Positions 25,670-34,201 of a stretch of 64,000 bases of DNA are shown piece after piece (positions within the stretch are counted from its first letter, which is position 1; each line of letters opens with the position of its first letter). Source of the DNA: Actinoplanes octamycinicus (lineage in GTDB: Bacteria > Actinomycetota > Actinomycetes > Mycobacteriales > Micromonosporaceae); contig NZ_JACHNB010000001.1 of NCBI RefSeq assembly GCF_014205225.1, positions 9,901,501 through 9,965,500 on the forward strand. The letters run 5' to 3'. The notes beneath the pieces are model-generated. The model was not told the origin of the DNA. It worked only from the letters and a program-made list of their open reading frames with translations, and did no database searches. Made by a program: the position numbers and the translations under genes.

Positions 25670-26302
25670 CTACTCGCGGCCGAGCAGGCCTCGTTCGAAG
25701 GCGGCGGCGACGGCCGCCGCGCGGTCGCGGACGCCCAGCTTGGCGTAGGCGTGCAGCAGGTGCGTCTTCACCGTCGCCTCGCTGATGAACAGCTTGCCGG
25801 CCGTCTCCCGGTTGCTGCAGCCGCGCGCGATCAGTGACAGCACCTCCAGCTCCCGCTGGCTGAGCGGCTCCTTCTCGCCGGCCGGGGCGCGCAGCCGGCC
25901 CATCAGCCGGCCGGCCACCGACGGGGACAGCACCGACTCGCCGCGGTGCGCGGCCAGCACGGCGCGGAACAGCTCCTCGCGCGGCGCGTCCTTGAGCAGG
26001 TAGCCGGTCGCCCCGGCCTTGATCGCCGGCAGCACGTCGCTGTCGGTGTCGTAGGTGGTCAGCACCAGGACCCGGGCGGTGGAGCCGGCCGCTTTCAGCT
26101 CCCGGATGGTGGAGACCCCGTCCAGCACCGGCATCCGCAGGTCCATCAGGATCACGTCCGGGCCGGCCGTGGCCGCGACCGCGAGCGCCTCCCGCCCGTC
26201 CCCGGCCTCGCCGAGCACGGTGAACCGGTCGTCGCCGGCGAACATGCCGCGCAGCCCGTCCCGCACCACCGGGTGGTCGTCGACGATCAGCAGTCCGATC
26301 AC
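25670..26302 (-). CDS. Response regulator, NarL/LuxR family
   Basis: A 210-residue regulator. Receiver: LLIVDDHPVVRDGLRGMF, phospho-acceptor Asp in VILMDLRMPVLDG, VLVLTTYDTD and Lys in YLLKDAP. C-terminal LuxR HTH: LSQRELEVLSLIARGCSNRETAGKLFISEATVKTHLLHAYAKLGV. The GTG at 26302 overlaps the stop of the kinase gene by 4 nt. It ends a four-gene operon with an ABC transporter (ATPase, permease, kinase, regulator), a layout common for transporters regulated by their own two-component system. Confidence 0.94.
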   Translation of the reverse strand: MIGLLIVDDHPVVRDGLRGMFAGDDRFTVLGEAGDGREALAVAATAGPDVILMDLRMPVLDGVSTIRELKAAGSTARVLVLTTYDTDSDVLPAIKAGATGYLLKDAPREELFRAVLAAHRGESVLSPSVAGRLMGRLRAPAGEKEPLSQRELEVLSLIARGCSNRETAGKLFISEATVKTHLLHAYAKLGVRDRAAAVAAAFERGLLGRE

Positions 26303-27561
26303 GCGGCGCCGCCCATCGTGATCGCCGGGACGCACGCGGACAGCGCGGTGCCCCCGCCCGGTTCCGACTCGACGGCCAGCGAGCCGGCGATCCGGGCCAG
26401 CCGCTCCCGCATCGCGCTCAGCCCGAACCCGCCGCTGTCGGTCACCTCGCGGGGCTGGTCCGGGTCGAAGCCGGCACCGTCGTCGCGGACGTCCAGGGTC
26501 ACCATGTCCTCCATGTACGAGAGGGTCAGTCCGACCCGGGCGGCGTTCGCGTGCCGGGCGACGTTGGCCAGCGCCTCCTGGGCCGTACGCAAAAGTGTCG
26601 TCTCGATCTCCGGGAGCAACCGCCGCGCGGTGCCGGTGGTGATCAGGTCGGCGCGCACGCCGTGCATCCCGGACCAGGTCTCCACCACCTCGCCGAGCGC
26701 GTCCGGCAGCCCCGCGTCGTCCAGGTGCTGCGGGCGCAGCGCCTGCACCGACCGGCGGGCTTCGGCCAGGCTCTCCCGGGCGAGCCGTTTCGCCGCGGCC
26801 AGGTGCCGGTCCCGCTCGCCGGGGTGCGCCTCGGCCGCCTCCAGCTGGGTGACGATCCCGGTCAGCCCTTGGGCCAGCACGTCGTGGATCTCGCCGGCCA
26901 TCCGCTGCCGCTCGTCCAGCACGCCCGCCTCGCGGGCCTGGGCGAGCAGCTGGGCGTGCAGGCCGGCGTTCTCCTGGAGCGCGGTCTCCAGCTTCGCGTT
27001 CGCCTCGGCCAGCTCGTCGATGATCTCGTTGCGCCGGATCGCCTTGAGTTCCTTCTGGCTCTCCATCCGGGTCATCGCGATCGAGATGCCCGCGTTGCAG
27101 AGGAACAGGAAGCCGAACAGGACGATCCCGCCGCCGGTCCCCAGTGTGCGGAAGCCGCCGGACTGGGAGGCCGCGGTGACGAACGCGACGGACGCCGCGC
27201 CGAGCAGCCGCCACCAGCCGGGCAGCGTGTAGACGGTGAACAGGTAGCCGGTCCAGACGAAGAAGCCGTAGAGCGGGTGACACCAGACCAGCAGCGCGGA
27301 CAGGCTCAGGAAGACCAGGAAGAACAGGATCGACACCGCCCGGTTCCGGTCCTCGGACCGCGGGGTGACCCGCCAGACCAGGAGCAGCGCGGCGGTGGCC
27401 GCGGCCACCGCGAAGGTGGTCGGCAGCGGCTGCATCGGCAGGTCCATCGGCCGGCCCAGCACCGCCAGCAGGGTCGAGGCGGCCAGCAGACCACCGGCGA
27501 CGGCGAGCAGGCGGCGCTCGGTCCAGTCGGTGCGCACCGCGACTCCGATCCCGCCGTCCAT
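26299..27561 (-). CDS. Sensor histidine kinase, HisKA_3 type
   Basis: A 420-residue membrane kinase. The start at ATG 27561 is chosen for GGAGGGG 3-6 nt upstream. The N-terminal half has six hydrophobic segments in a compact cluster (about 20-170), then a coiled linker (ELKAIRRNEIIDELAEANAKLE) and the phospho-acceptor box RQRMAGEIHDVLAQGLTGIVTQLE, with His in GEIHD, and an ATPase domain with TAQEALANVARHA, DVRDDGAGFDPDQ and GGFGLSAMRERL. Its regulator overlaps it by 4 nt. It follows the permease gene by 32 bp, so it probably senses the transported drug or lipid-like molecule. Confidence 0.93.
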   Translation of the reverse strand: MDGGIGVAVRTDWTERRLLAVAGGLLAASTLLAVLGRPMDLPMQPLPTTFAVAAATAALLLVWRVTPRSEDRNRAVSILFFLVFLSLSALLVWCHPLYGFFVWTGYLFTVYTLPGWWRLLGAASVAFVTAASQSGGFRTLGTGGGIVLFGFLFLCNAGISIAMTRMESQKELKAIRRNEIIDELAEANAKLETALQENAGLHAQLLAQAREAGVLDERQRMAGEIHDVLAQGLTGIVTQLEAAEAHPGERDRHLAAAKRLARESLAEARRSVQALRPQHLDDAGLPDALGEVVETWSGMHGVRADLITTGTARRLLPEIETTLLRTAQEALANVARHANAARVGLTLSYMEDMVTLDVRDDGAGFDPDQPREVTDSGGFGLSAMRERLARIAGSLAVESEPGGGTALSACVPAITMGGAA

Positions 27562-27593
27562 CGCCCCTCCCCCGCTCGTCCGGCCCCAGTCTG

Positions 27594-28334
27594 TCAGTTC
27601 CAGCGGAACAGGCGCGCGGCGCCGAGTCCGAACAGGACCAGGTAGCCGAGCAGCACCATCGAGGGGAGCGGGTGCGGCCACTGCCCGGCCATCGTCTCGT
27701 GCAGGGCCCGCTCGCCGGCGCCCAGCGGCGTGAAGTCACCGATCCGCTGCACCAGGTCCGGCATGAACTCGCGCGGCAGCCACAGGCCGGCGAAGAACAT
27801 CGACGGGAAGAAGAGCAGGGTGCCGATCGCGTTGCCGGCCTTGCCGGACGGCGCCAGGGCGGCGATCAGCAGGCCGATCGCGAACACGCCGGCCGCGGTG
27901 AGCAGGAAGGCGAGCAGGAACCCGGGCAGGTTGGCGGCCAGCGGGACGTCGTAGACCAGGTAGCCGACCGCGACGCACAGCGTGGACGAGGCCAGGGCGA
28001 TCAGCAACATCGCGGTCAGCTGGGCGCCGAGCAGGGCGATCGGCCGGACCGGGGTGGTGGCGAAGCGGCGCAGCACCCCGCGTTCCCGGTAGGTGGCCAG
28101 CACCATTGGCATCCCCTGCAGGGCGACCACGGCCAGGCTCAGGATGATCGCGATGCCGACGTAGACGTCGATGGTGCGCACCCCGCCCAGCTCCGGGGAC
28201 GGCTCGCGGAAGGCCGGGATGCAGCCCAGGATGACGACCAGGATGGTCGGGAAGAGCAGCGAGAAGAAGACCGCGACCGGCTCGCGCGTCTGCAGTCTGA
28301 GTTCGGTACGGGTGAGCTTGGCGAAGACGTTCAT
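27594..28334 (-). CDS. ABC-2 type transporter permease
   Basis: A 246-residue membrane protein with six hydrophobic segments and the ABC-2 membrane family layout: an N-terminal amphipathic stretch (LTRTELRLQTREPVAVFFSLLFPTILVVIL), a central block near GMPMVLATYRERGVLRRFATTPV and a C-terminal pair (SMFFAGLWLPREFMPDLVQRIGDFTPL). It is of the DrrB/YhgE-like exporter kind. It starts 2 bp after the ATPase gene's stop. The ATG at 28334 is preceded by AGGAGTGACC. Confidence 0.9.
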   Translation of the reverse strand: MNVFAKLTRTELRLQTREPVAVFFSLLFPTILVVILGCIPAFREPSPELGGVRTIDVYVGIAIILSLAVVALQGMPMVLATYRERGVLRRFATTPVRPIALLGAQLTAMLLIALASSTLCVAVGYLVYDVPLAANLPGFLLAFLLTAAGVFAIGLLIAALAPSGKAGNAIGTLLFFPSMFFAGLWLPREFMPDLVQRIGDFTPLGAGERALHETMAGQWPHPLPSMVLLGYLVLFGLGAARLFRWN

Positions 28335-28336
28335 GG

Positions 28337-29239
28337 TCACTCCTGGTTCCCGTGGCCGGTCAGGCGGACGAAGGCGTCGTCGAGGCTGGCCCGTTCGACG
28401 CGCAGGTCGCCGGCGACGATCCGGTGGACGGCGAGCACCGAGGTGACCGCGTAGAGCAGGTTGCCGGTGCCGGTCACCTCGACCGAGCCGCCGTGGTGGC
28501 GCACCTCGCGTACCTCGGGCAGCGCGGTGAGCAGCGCGTCGTCCAGCGGCGCGGACGGGCGGAACCGGATGATCTGCTCGGTCTCGGCGCGCTGCACCAG
28601 GCCGGTCGGGGTGTCCAGGGCGACCACCTCGCCCTTGTCGATCACCGCGAGCCGGTCGCAGAGCCGCTCGGCCTCCGCCATGAAGTGGGTGACCAGCACG
28701 ACGGTGACGCCGCGGTCGCGGACCGACTCGATCAGGTCCCAGGTGTCCCGGCGGGCCTGCGGGTCGAGACCGGTGGTCAGCTCGTCCAGGATGGCGATCC
28801 GCGGATTGCCGATCAGCGCCAGGGCGATCGAGAGGCGCTGCTTCTGACCGCCGGAGAGTTTTCCGTACGCGGTCCGCAGCTTCCCGTCCAGCCCGAGGTC
28901 GCCGGCCAGCCCCCGCCAGTCCGCCGGGTCCGGGTAGAACGCGCTGTAGAGCTCGAGCGCCTCGCGTACCGTCAACTTCTCCTGAAGCTGGGACTCCTGG
29001 AGCTGGACGCCCACCTCGGCGCGCAGCGAAGGATCGCGCGGAGCGCGGCCGAGCACGGTGATCCGGCCGCCGTCCGGCACCCGCAGGCCGGCCACGCACT
29101 CCACGGTGGTGGTCTTACCGGCCCCGTTCGGGCCGAGGATGCCGAAGATCTCGCCGCTCTCGACGGCGAACGACACGTCGCGGACCGCGACCGTGTCCCC
29201 GTAACGCTTGCTGAGGTTGCCGACCTCGATGACTGCCAT
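28337..29239 (-). CDS. ABC transporter ATP-binding protein
   Basis: A 300-residue ATPase of the DrrA type that would drive export of a hydrophobic compound. Walker A GPNGAGKTT, signature LSGGQKQRLS, Walker B with IAILDELTTGLDP (Glu catalytic), and H-loop VTHFMAEAERLCDR are all intact. The last 70 residues (from about 225) form the short C-terminal domain common in these exporters. ATG at 29239 (MAVIEVGNL) is taken over the upstream in-frame starts. The permease, kinase and regulator follow in the same operon. Confidence 0.95.
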   Translation of the reverse strand: MAVIEVGNLSKRYGDTVAVRDVSFAVESGEIFGILGPNGAGKTTTVECVAGLRVPDGGRITVLGRAPRDPSLRAEVGVQLQESQLQEKLTVREALELYSAFYPDPADWRGLAGDLGLDGKLRTAYGKLSGGQKQRLSIALALIGNPRIAILDELTTGLDPQARRDTWDLIESVRDRGVTVVLVTHFMAEAERLCDRLAVIDKGEVVALDTPTGLVQRAETEQIIRFRPSAPLDDALLTALPEVREVRHHGGSVEVTGTGNLLYAVTSVLAVHRIVAGDLRVERASLDDAFVRLTGHGNQE

Positions 29240-29321
29240 GCACCCAGCGTCACGGATGGACCGGGGTGCCCGAATCGACCGGCGAGCGATCGCCGCCATC
29301 CACCAACCGGTGGATGGCGGA

Positions 29322-30518
29322 CTACGCCACCGCTTCCGCCTCGGTCTCCGCGGCGGTCCGGCGCAGGCCGGTGACCGCGGAGTAGACCGAGCCGATCTGC
29401 GCGGCGACCCGCTTCCACGAATACGCCTGCCGGGCCCGGTCCAGCGCGGCCGTGGCGTAGGTGAAGCGCCGCACCTTGTCGTTGATCAGGCGGCGGACCG
29501 CGCCGCCGAGCGCCCGCGGGTCCCGGGCCGGCACCAGGTCGCCGGTCAGGCCGTCGACCACGGTCTCGGTCAGCCCGCCCACCGCGGTCCCGACGATCGG
29601 CACGCCGCAGGCCATCGCCTCCAGCGCGGACCGCTCGAACTGCTCCTGCCAGGGCGCGGCGACCAGCAGGTCGGCGGAGCGGTACCAGCTGGGCATGTCC
29701 CGGTGCGGGACGGCGCCGATCAGCCGGAGCCGGTCGGCGACCTGGAACCGTTCGGCCAGCGCGCGCAGCGACTTGGCGCCCGGGTCGGCGGTGAGCTGGT
29801 CGGCCGGCGGGCCGCCGACCACCACCACCTCGGCGCCCGGGACGTAGCGCATCGCCTGGATGACGTCGCCGAAGCCCTTGTGCTCGACCAGCTTGCCGAC
29901 CGAGAGGATGCGCGGACGTTCCGGGTCGCGCGGGGCGATCGGGCCCTCCGGGGTGAACCGCTCGCTGTCCACGCCGGCCGGGACCACGGTCAGCTGGGCC
30001 CGCGGCACCCCGATCCGGACCAGGCCGCGCACCTCGTCCTGGGTCTGCGCGACCACCCGGTCGACGGCCCGGCCGAGCGCCCGCTCGTAACCGGTGCGGG
30101 ACGGGCCGGCCGCGTTCGGGTCGATCACGCCGATCTCGTGGAACGACTGCACGACCGGGATGTTGAGCTGTTTGGCGGCGGTCACCGCGGCCAGGCCGCT
30201 GGTCCAGAAGTGGGCGTGCGCCACGTCCGGCACCCAGTCCTCGCGCTGCCAGCGGTCGCTGAGCACCCGGGCGAATTCCGCCATGTGCGGCAGCAGTTCC
30301 TCGTCGGGCAGCAGCCGGGCCGGGCCGGCCGGCACGTGCACCACGCGCACCCCGTCGGCGACCGGGACCACCTCGGCCACCTCCGGGTCGGTACGGCGGG
30401 TGTAGACCCGCACCTCGTGCCCGAGTTCGGCCAGCGCCGTGGACAGGTCGGCGACGTGGGCGTGCTGGTCGCCCACGCCGAGCGGGCTGGCGTGCTCGGA
30501 GATCATCGCAATGCGCAC
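29322..30518 (-). CDS. Glycosyltransferase, GT4 family
   Basis: A retaining glycosyltransferase of about 398 residues, GT-B fold. The N-terminal Rossmann half begins VRIAMISEHASPLG; the donor half has RILSVGKLVEHKGFGDVIQAM and the GT4 E-x7-E motif EQFERSALEAMACGVPIVGTAVGG, with the two Glu binding the sugar nucleotide. The GTG at 30518 with GAGGAG 9 nt upstream is preferred to the GTG at 30554, which lacks a ribosome-binding site. It may glycosylate a cell-wall lipid or polysaccharide; the acceptor is not predicted. No linked glycan genes. Confidence 0.9.
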   Translation of the reverse strand: MRIAMISEHASPLGVGDQHAHVADLSTALAELGHEVRVYTRRTDPEVAEVVPVADGVRVVHVPAGPARLLPDEELLPHMAEFARVLSDRWQREDWVPDVAHAHFWTSGLAAVTAAKQLNIPVVQSFHEIGVIDPNAAGPSRTGYERALGRAVDRVVAQTQDEVRGLVRIGVPRAQLTVVPAGVDSERFTPEGPIAPRDPERPRILSVGKLVEHKGFGDVIQAMRYVPGAEVVVVGGPPADQLTADPGAKSLRALAERFQVADRLRLIGAVPHRDMPSWYRSADLLVAAPWQEQFERSALEAMACGVPIVGTAVGGLTETVVDGLTGDLVPARDPRALGGAVRRLINDKVRRFTYATAALDRARQAYSWKRVAAQIGSVYSAVTGLRRTAAETEAEAVA

Positions 30519-30605
30519 GGGCGGGCTCTCCTCAGCGGCGAAAACAGCGGTCACAACGGCAGATTTCGTTGCCCAACGGCCCCCTCCGTAAACATCGAGC
30601 GATCA

Positions 30606-30638
30606 CCGGGCGTCCGGGTTAAGGGACCGGACGCCGGG
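30606..30638. promoter_or_regulatory. Near-perfect dyad between divergent genes
   Basis: CCGGGCGTCCGG (30606-30617) and CCGGACGCCGG (30627-30637) pair with one bulged G, spacer GTTAAGGGA. It lies just upstream of the SRPBCC gene start and could be an operator or a leader hairpin. Confidence 0.4.
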
Positions 30639-30650
30639 TAAATCGGCCGT

Positions 30651-31088
30651 GTGGCAACCGTGACGCGAACCGTGCAGGCCCCGCCCGAGCGGGTCTTCGC
30701 CGTCCTGGCCGACGGCTGGTCCTACAGCGACTGGGTGGTCGGCACCTCCCACATCCGGGAGGTCGAACCCGCCTGGCCCGATCCCGGGGCCAAGCTGCAC
30801 CACAAGGCCGGCCCGTGGCCGTTCTCCCTGCACGACTCGTCGACCGTGCTGGAGTGCGTGCCGGACCGCGAGCTGAAGATCCGGGCCGGCCTGTGGCCGC
30901 TCGGCGAGGCGGTGGTCGACATCGTGCTGGAGCCGGCCGCCGACGGCAGCACCCGGGTGGTGATGCACGAGGACTTCGAGTCCGGCCCGCTGCTCTGGGT
31001 CCGCAACAAGCTCAACGACCTGGTGCTGCACCAGCGCAACGTGGAGGCGTTGCGCCGGCTCGCGGACATCGCGGAGTCTCACTCGTAG
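30651..31088 (+). CDS. SRPBCC-family protein
   Basis: A 145-residue START-like/polyketide-cyclase fold protein with a hydrophobic pocket for a small ligand. It begins VATVTRTVQAPPERVFAVLADGWSYSDWVVGTSHIRE, the family's strand-helix start, and ends in the long C-terminal helix NKLNDLVLHQRNVEALRRLADIA. No catalytic residues can be assigned. GTG start at 30651. Its last 10 nt overlap the end of the convergent oxidoreductase gene, so their transcripts collide. Confidence 0.85.
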   Translation: MATVTRTVQAPPERVFAVLADGWSYSDWVVGTSHIREVEPAWPDPGAKLHHKAGPWPFSLHDSSTVLECVPDRELKIRAGLWPLGEAVVDIVLEPAADGSTRVVMHEDFESGPLLWVRNKLNDLVLHQRNVEALRRLADIAESHS

Positions 31089-32668
31089 ATCTTCCGGTGG
31101 GCCGCCTGGACGGCTCCCCGGTACGCCGCCCCGGTCAGTCCGCGGTCGCGGGCCAGCGCGGCCCGCGCCGCGTTCGCCCCGGGCGCGCCGTGCACCCCGC
31201 CGCCGGGGTGCGCCGACGAGCTGCCCAGGTACAACCGGTCCACCGGCGTGTCGGCCCGGCCCAGCCCGGGCACCGGCCGCAGGAACAGCTGCTGGAACGC
31301 GGCCGACGTGCCGCCGCCGAGCGCCCCGCCGACCAGCGACGGGTCCTCCCGCTCCAGGTCGCCCGGCGCGAACACGTTGCGCCCCACGATCCGGCTGCGG
31401 AAGCCGGGGGCCTGCTGCTCCAGCACCGCCTCGATCCGCTCCACGTGCGCCGCGATCTCCTCGGCCGGCCACTGCTGCCGGTGCGGCAGGTGGGTGTACG
31501 CCCAGGCGCTCTCCGTCCCGGCCGGCGACCGGCTCGGATCCGCCGTGGTCATCTGCCCGAGCAGCAGGAACGGGTGGTCCGGCACCTGCCCGGTGGCGAT
31601 CTCCGCGGCGTACCGGGTCAGCCCGTCCAGGTCGGCCCCGAGGTGCACCGTCCCGGCCCGGCCGACCTCGGCGGTGCGCCACGGGATCGGCCCGTCCAGC
31701 GCCCAGTCCACCTTCACCGTCGCGCCGTCCCACCGGAAGTGCGCCAGGTCCTCGGCCAGCCGCGGCGGCAGCCACCGGGTGCCGACCAGGTCCAGGTAGA
31801 GCGCCGGGGCCGGCACGTCGGCGATCACCGCGCGGCGGGCCTGCCAGTCCCGCCCGTCCGCGGTCCGCACTCCCATCGCCCGCCCGCGGGCCACCAGCAC
31901 CCGGGTCACCGGCGCCGCGTAGACGATCTCGCCGCCGCGCGCCCGCAGCCGGCGGACCAGCGCCGCGGTGATCTGCCCGGCGCCGCCGACCGGCACCGGC
32001 CAGCCGACCTCCTGGCCGAGCATGGCGAGCAGCCAGCCGTACACCCCGCCGCCCGCCTCCTCCGGCGACAGGTCGGTGTGCAGCGCGCAGCCGGCCAGCG
32101 CCACCTGGGCGCCCTCCCCGCTGAACAGCTCCGAGCCGAGCTCCCGGGCGGAGAGCACGAGCCGCCGGGCCAGCCGCAGCGACTGGCCCACACCGAGCCG
32201 CCGGGCCAGCCCCAGGCCGGCCCGGACCGGCGGGAACGGCCGGGTGATCGCCTCCAGCATGCCCCCGGACACGCCGGCCCAGTCGTCGTACGCGTGCTTC
32301 CACCGCTCGCCGTCGCCGGGCGCGAACGCCTCCATCGACGCCATGGTCCGCTCCAGCTCGCGGCTGACCGTCGCGGCCCGCCCGTCGGGCAGCAGGTGGG
32401 TGAAGACCTCCGGGGCGTGCGTCCAGGTCACCCCGTGCTGGTCGAGCTCCATCTCGCGCATGACTGGGGAGGCGTACCCGAGCGGATAGAACGCGCTGAA
32501 GAGGTCGGACAGATAGCCGGGCGCGGTGATCTCGCCGGACCGCACGGCGCCGCCCGGATGCGCGGTGGCCTCCAGCACCCGTACCGACCACCCCGCGTCG
32601 GCCAGCACATTCGCTGCCACCAATCCGTTGTGCCCGGCTCCGACGATGACCGCATCAACGATGTCCAC
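31079..32668 (-). CDS. FAD-dependent oxidoreductase, phytoene desaturase-like
   Basis: A 529-residue flavoenzyme. Near the N-terminus is the FAD-binding VIVGAGHNGLVAANVLADAGW followed by a Glu ligand in RVLEATAHPGGAVRSG; near the C-terminus is YLGSSSAHPGGGVHGAPGANAARAAL, which caps the fold. These are the signatures of the NAD(P)/FAD-dependent oxidoreductases around CrtI and FAD-dependent amine oxidases. The substrate is likely a carotenoid or a related lipid, but no carotenoid genes are near. The GTG at 32668 has TAACGT 6 nt upstream, the leaderless pattern. Confidence 0.87.
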   Translation of the reverse strand: MDIVDAVIVGAGHNGLVAANVLADAGWSVRVLEATAHPGGAVRSGEITAPGYLSDLFSAFYPLGYASPVMREMELDQHGVTWTHAPEVFTHLLPDGRAATVSRELERTMASMEAFAPGDGERWKHAYDDWAGVSGGMLEAITRPFPPVRAGLGLARRLGVGQSLRLARRLVLSARELGSELFSGEGAQVALAGCALHTDLSPEEAGGGVYGWLLAMLGQEVGWPVPVGGAGQITAALVRRLRARGGEIVYAAPVTRVLVARGRAMGVRTADGRDWQARRAVIADVPAPALYLDLVGTRWLPPRLAEDLAHFRWDGATVKVDWALDGPIPWRTAEVGRAGTVHLGADLDGLTRYAAEIATGQVPDHPFLLLGQMTTADPSRSPAGTESAWAYTHLPHRQQWPAEEIAAHVERIEAVLEQQAPGFRSRIVGRNVFAPGDLEREDPSLVGGALGGGTSAAFQQLFLRPVPGLGRADTPVDRLYLGSSSAHPGGGVHGAPGANAARAALARDRGLTGAAYRGAVQAAHRKIYE

Positions 32669-32720
32669 ATTCGCACGTTAGCCACGTTTAGCCCCGAACC
32701 GCGAGGGCACCCCGTGAATC

Positions 32721-33119
32721 ATGGAACGGGGAAACAGCAAGCACGGCGCGGTGCTCGACGAGCAGATGGCCCAGGAGGTGCGTGGCATCTCCCAGGGTGT
32801 CGCCGGTGGCCGCGCCGAGGAATGGCACACACCCGAGCCGTCCGGCGAGGATCAGCCGCCAGTCAGCATCGCCCCGAACGGGGATTTCGGCCGCGGCATC
32901 CCGAACGGCGTGGGCAGCGCCCAGGGCGAGGCGCTCAGCCGGTTCGGAAGTTTCCTGGGCCGGAACGCCTTCCCCGGCGACCGGTCGGCGCTGGAGGCCT
33001 CCGCGCTGGCCATGGAGGCGCCCGACGACGTGCTGCGGCGGATCCGGACCCTGCCGGAGGGCAGGACGTTCCAGAACACCGCCGAAGCCTGGCACGCAAG
33101 TGAAGGAGGAACCGCGTGA
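32721..33119 (+). CDS. DUF2795 domain protein
   Basis: A 132-residue soluble protein. The first part (MERGNSKHGAVLDEQMAQEVRGISQG, AEEWHTPEPSGEDQPP) is a conserved actinobacterial head, and the DUF2795 domain follows: LSRFGSFLGRNAFPGDRSALEASALAMEAPDDVLRRIRTLPEGRTFQNTAEAW. The function of DUF2795 is not established. It overlaps the SRPBCC gene by 4 nt (GTGA), so the two are coupled. Confidence 0.85.
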   Translation: MERGNSKHGAVLDEQMAQEVRGISQGVAGGRAEEWHTPEPSGEDQPPVSIAPNGDFGRGIPNGVGSAQGEALSRFGSFLGRNAFPGDRSALEASALAMEAPDDVLRRIRTLPEGRTFQNTAEAWHASEGGTA

Positions 33120-33580
33120 GCACGGTCACCGAGTTCGTTGACGTCAACGTCCCGGTTCGTACCTGCTACGACCAGTGGACCCAGTTCGAGGAGTTCCCGC
33201 GCTTCATGGAGGGCGTCGAGGAGATCCACCAGCTGGACGACACGCACATGCACTGGAAGACGAAGATCGCCGGGATCGAGCGTGAGTTCGACGCGCAGAT
33301 CACCGAGCAGCTCCCGGACGAGCGGGTCGCCTGGACCGCCACGGAGGGCGAGAAGCAGGCGGGCGTGGTGACCTTCCACCGCCTCGACGACACGCACACC
33401 CGCGTCACCGTGCAGCTCGACTTCGACCCGCAGGGCTTCCTGGAGACCGCCGGCGACAAGCTCGGCATGGTGGACCGCCGGGTCAAGGGCGATCTGCACC
33501 GCTTCAAGGAGTTCATCGAGAGCCGCGGCGGCATCACCACCGGCGCCTGGCGCGGCAAGGTGGACCGTCCCGGCATCTGA
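33116..33580 (+). CDS. SRPBCC-family protein, COQ10-like
   Basis: A 154-residue START-like protein. The family start is present (FVDVNVPVRTCYDQWTQFEEFPRFMEGVEEIHQLDDTHMHWKTKI), with a central strand pair (DERVAWTATEGEKQAGVVTFHRL) and a C-terminal helix (KGDLHRFKEFIESRG). It resembles the cyclase/dehydrase-type proteins that follow DUF2795 genes in actinobacteria. Ligand unknown. GTG start at 33116 with AAGGAGG upstream. Confidence 0.87.
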   Translation: MSTVTEFVDVNVPVRTCYDQWTQFEEFPRFMEGVEEIHQLDDTHMHWKTKIAGIEREFDAQITEQLPDERVAWTATEGEKQAGVVTFHRLDDTHTRVTVQLDFDPQGFLETAGDKLGMVDRRVKGDLHRFKEFIESRGGITTGAWRGKVDRPGI

Positions 33581-33594
33581 CCGCTTCACCGATC

Positions 33595-33618
33595 ACGGCC
33601 GCCCTCCGGGGCGGCCGT
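33595..33618 (+). terminator. Hairpin terminator with C(TCCG)G loop after the SRPBCC gene
   Basis: A perfect 10-bp stem ACGGCCGCCC/GGGCGGCCGT closed on TCCG, 14 bp after the stop. C(UCCG)G in RNA is a UNCG tetraloop. There is no T run. Two more hairpins with the same loop end other genes in this window (35368 and 43863). Confidence 0.65.
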
Positions 33619-33654
33619 TCCCATGCCCTCTTCCTTCCGGCCCGCCCCTCCCCC

Positions 33655-33735
33655 GGTCCGCCGCTCGCGCGAGGTCCGCCGCTCGCGCGAGGTCCGCCGT
33701 TCGCGCGCGGTCCGCTGTTCGCGCGCGGTCCGCTC
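33655..33735. repeat. 18-bp tandem repeat
   Basis: GGTCCG starts units at 33655, 33673, 33691, 33709 and 33727, exactly 18 bp apart; consensus GGTCCGCCGYTCGCGCGM. It lies in the 290-bp gap after the DUF2795/SRPBCC pair. Reading frames exist but none has a start signal. Confidence 0.9.
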
Positions 33736-33874
33736 GCCTTGCGGTTTGCCCCTTTTCGGTACGGTCTCCGCGCCGCCCGCGCGCCGCTGACCTCCGGCTT
33801 CCCGTTTTCCGTACGCCGTCCGGGCGCTCGCCGCCGAGCCGTTTCACCGGGCTGCCACCGGGTACGCGACAGTC

Positions 33875-34054
33875 ATGACCGATCAACCCGAAGGCGCCTG
33901 GCGCGACGAGGAAAAGCTGCCGTTGAAGGACCTGAAGAACGCCATGGCGACGTGGGACACCGACGGACAGAACGAGCCCAACGACAACGACACCGGGAAC
34001 CAGCCGGGTGACAATGTGCGGCCGAGCACGGTGGGACCGAGCGGACCGCAGTGA
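33875..34054 (+). CDS. Small hydrophilic protein, hypothetical
   Basis: A 59-residue open frame with ATG at 33875, codon use like its neighbours, and an acidic, Asn/Asp/Gln-rich C-terminal half (DTDGQNEPNDNDTGNQPGDN). There is no Shine-Dalgarno and no TANNNT box at 6 nt. I do not recognise it. It could be real, since the frame is polar and non-repetitive, but evidence is limited. Confidence 0.45.
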   Translation: MTDQPEGAWRDEEKLPLKDLKNAMATWDTDGQNEPNDNDTGNQPGDNVRPSTVGPSGPQ

Positions 34055-34201
34055 CCACCGCCTTCGCCGCCGGGCCGCGTCGCGGCGACGGGCTCGCCAC
34101 CGGACCGGGCCGCGGCGGCCGCACCACCGGGCCGAGCCACGGCGGCCTCGCCACCGGGCCGGACGGCGGCGACGGGCTCGCCGGGCCGGGTCGCGGCGGT
34201 G

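Noticed and set aside
30815..33103. A 762-codon plus-strand frame opposite the desaturase-like gene
   Set aside because: Low-complexity, no start signal, and the minus-strand oxidoreductase motifs are complete.
33593..33886. A minus-strand frame with Ala-Asp-Arg repeats across the 18-bp array
   Set aside because: It is produced by the tandem repeat itself and has no start signal.
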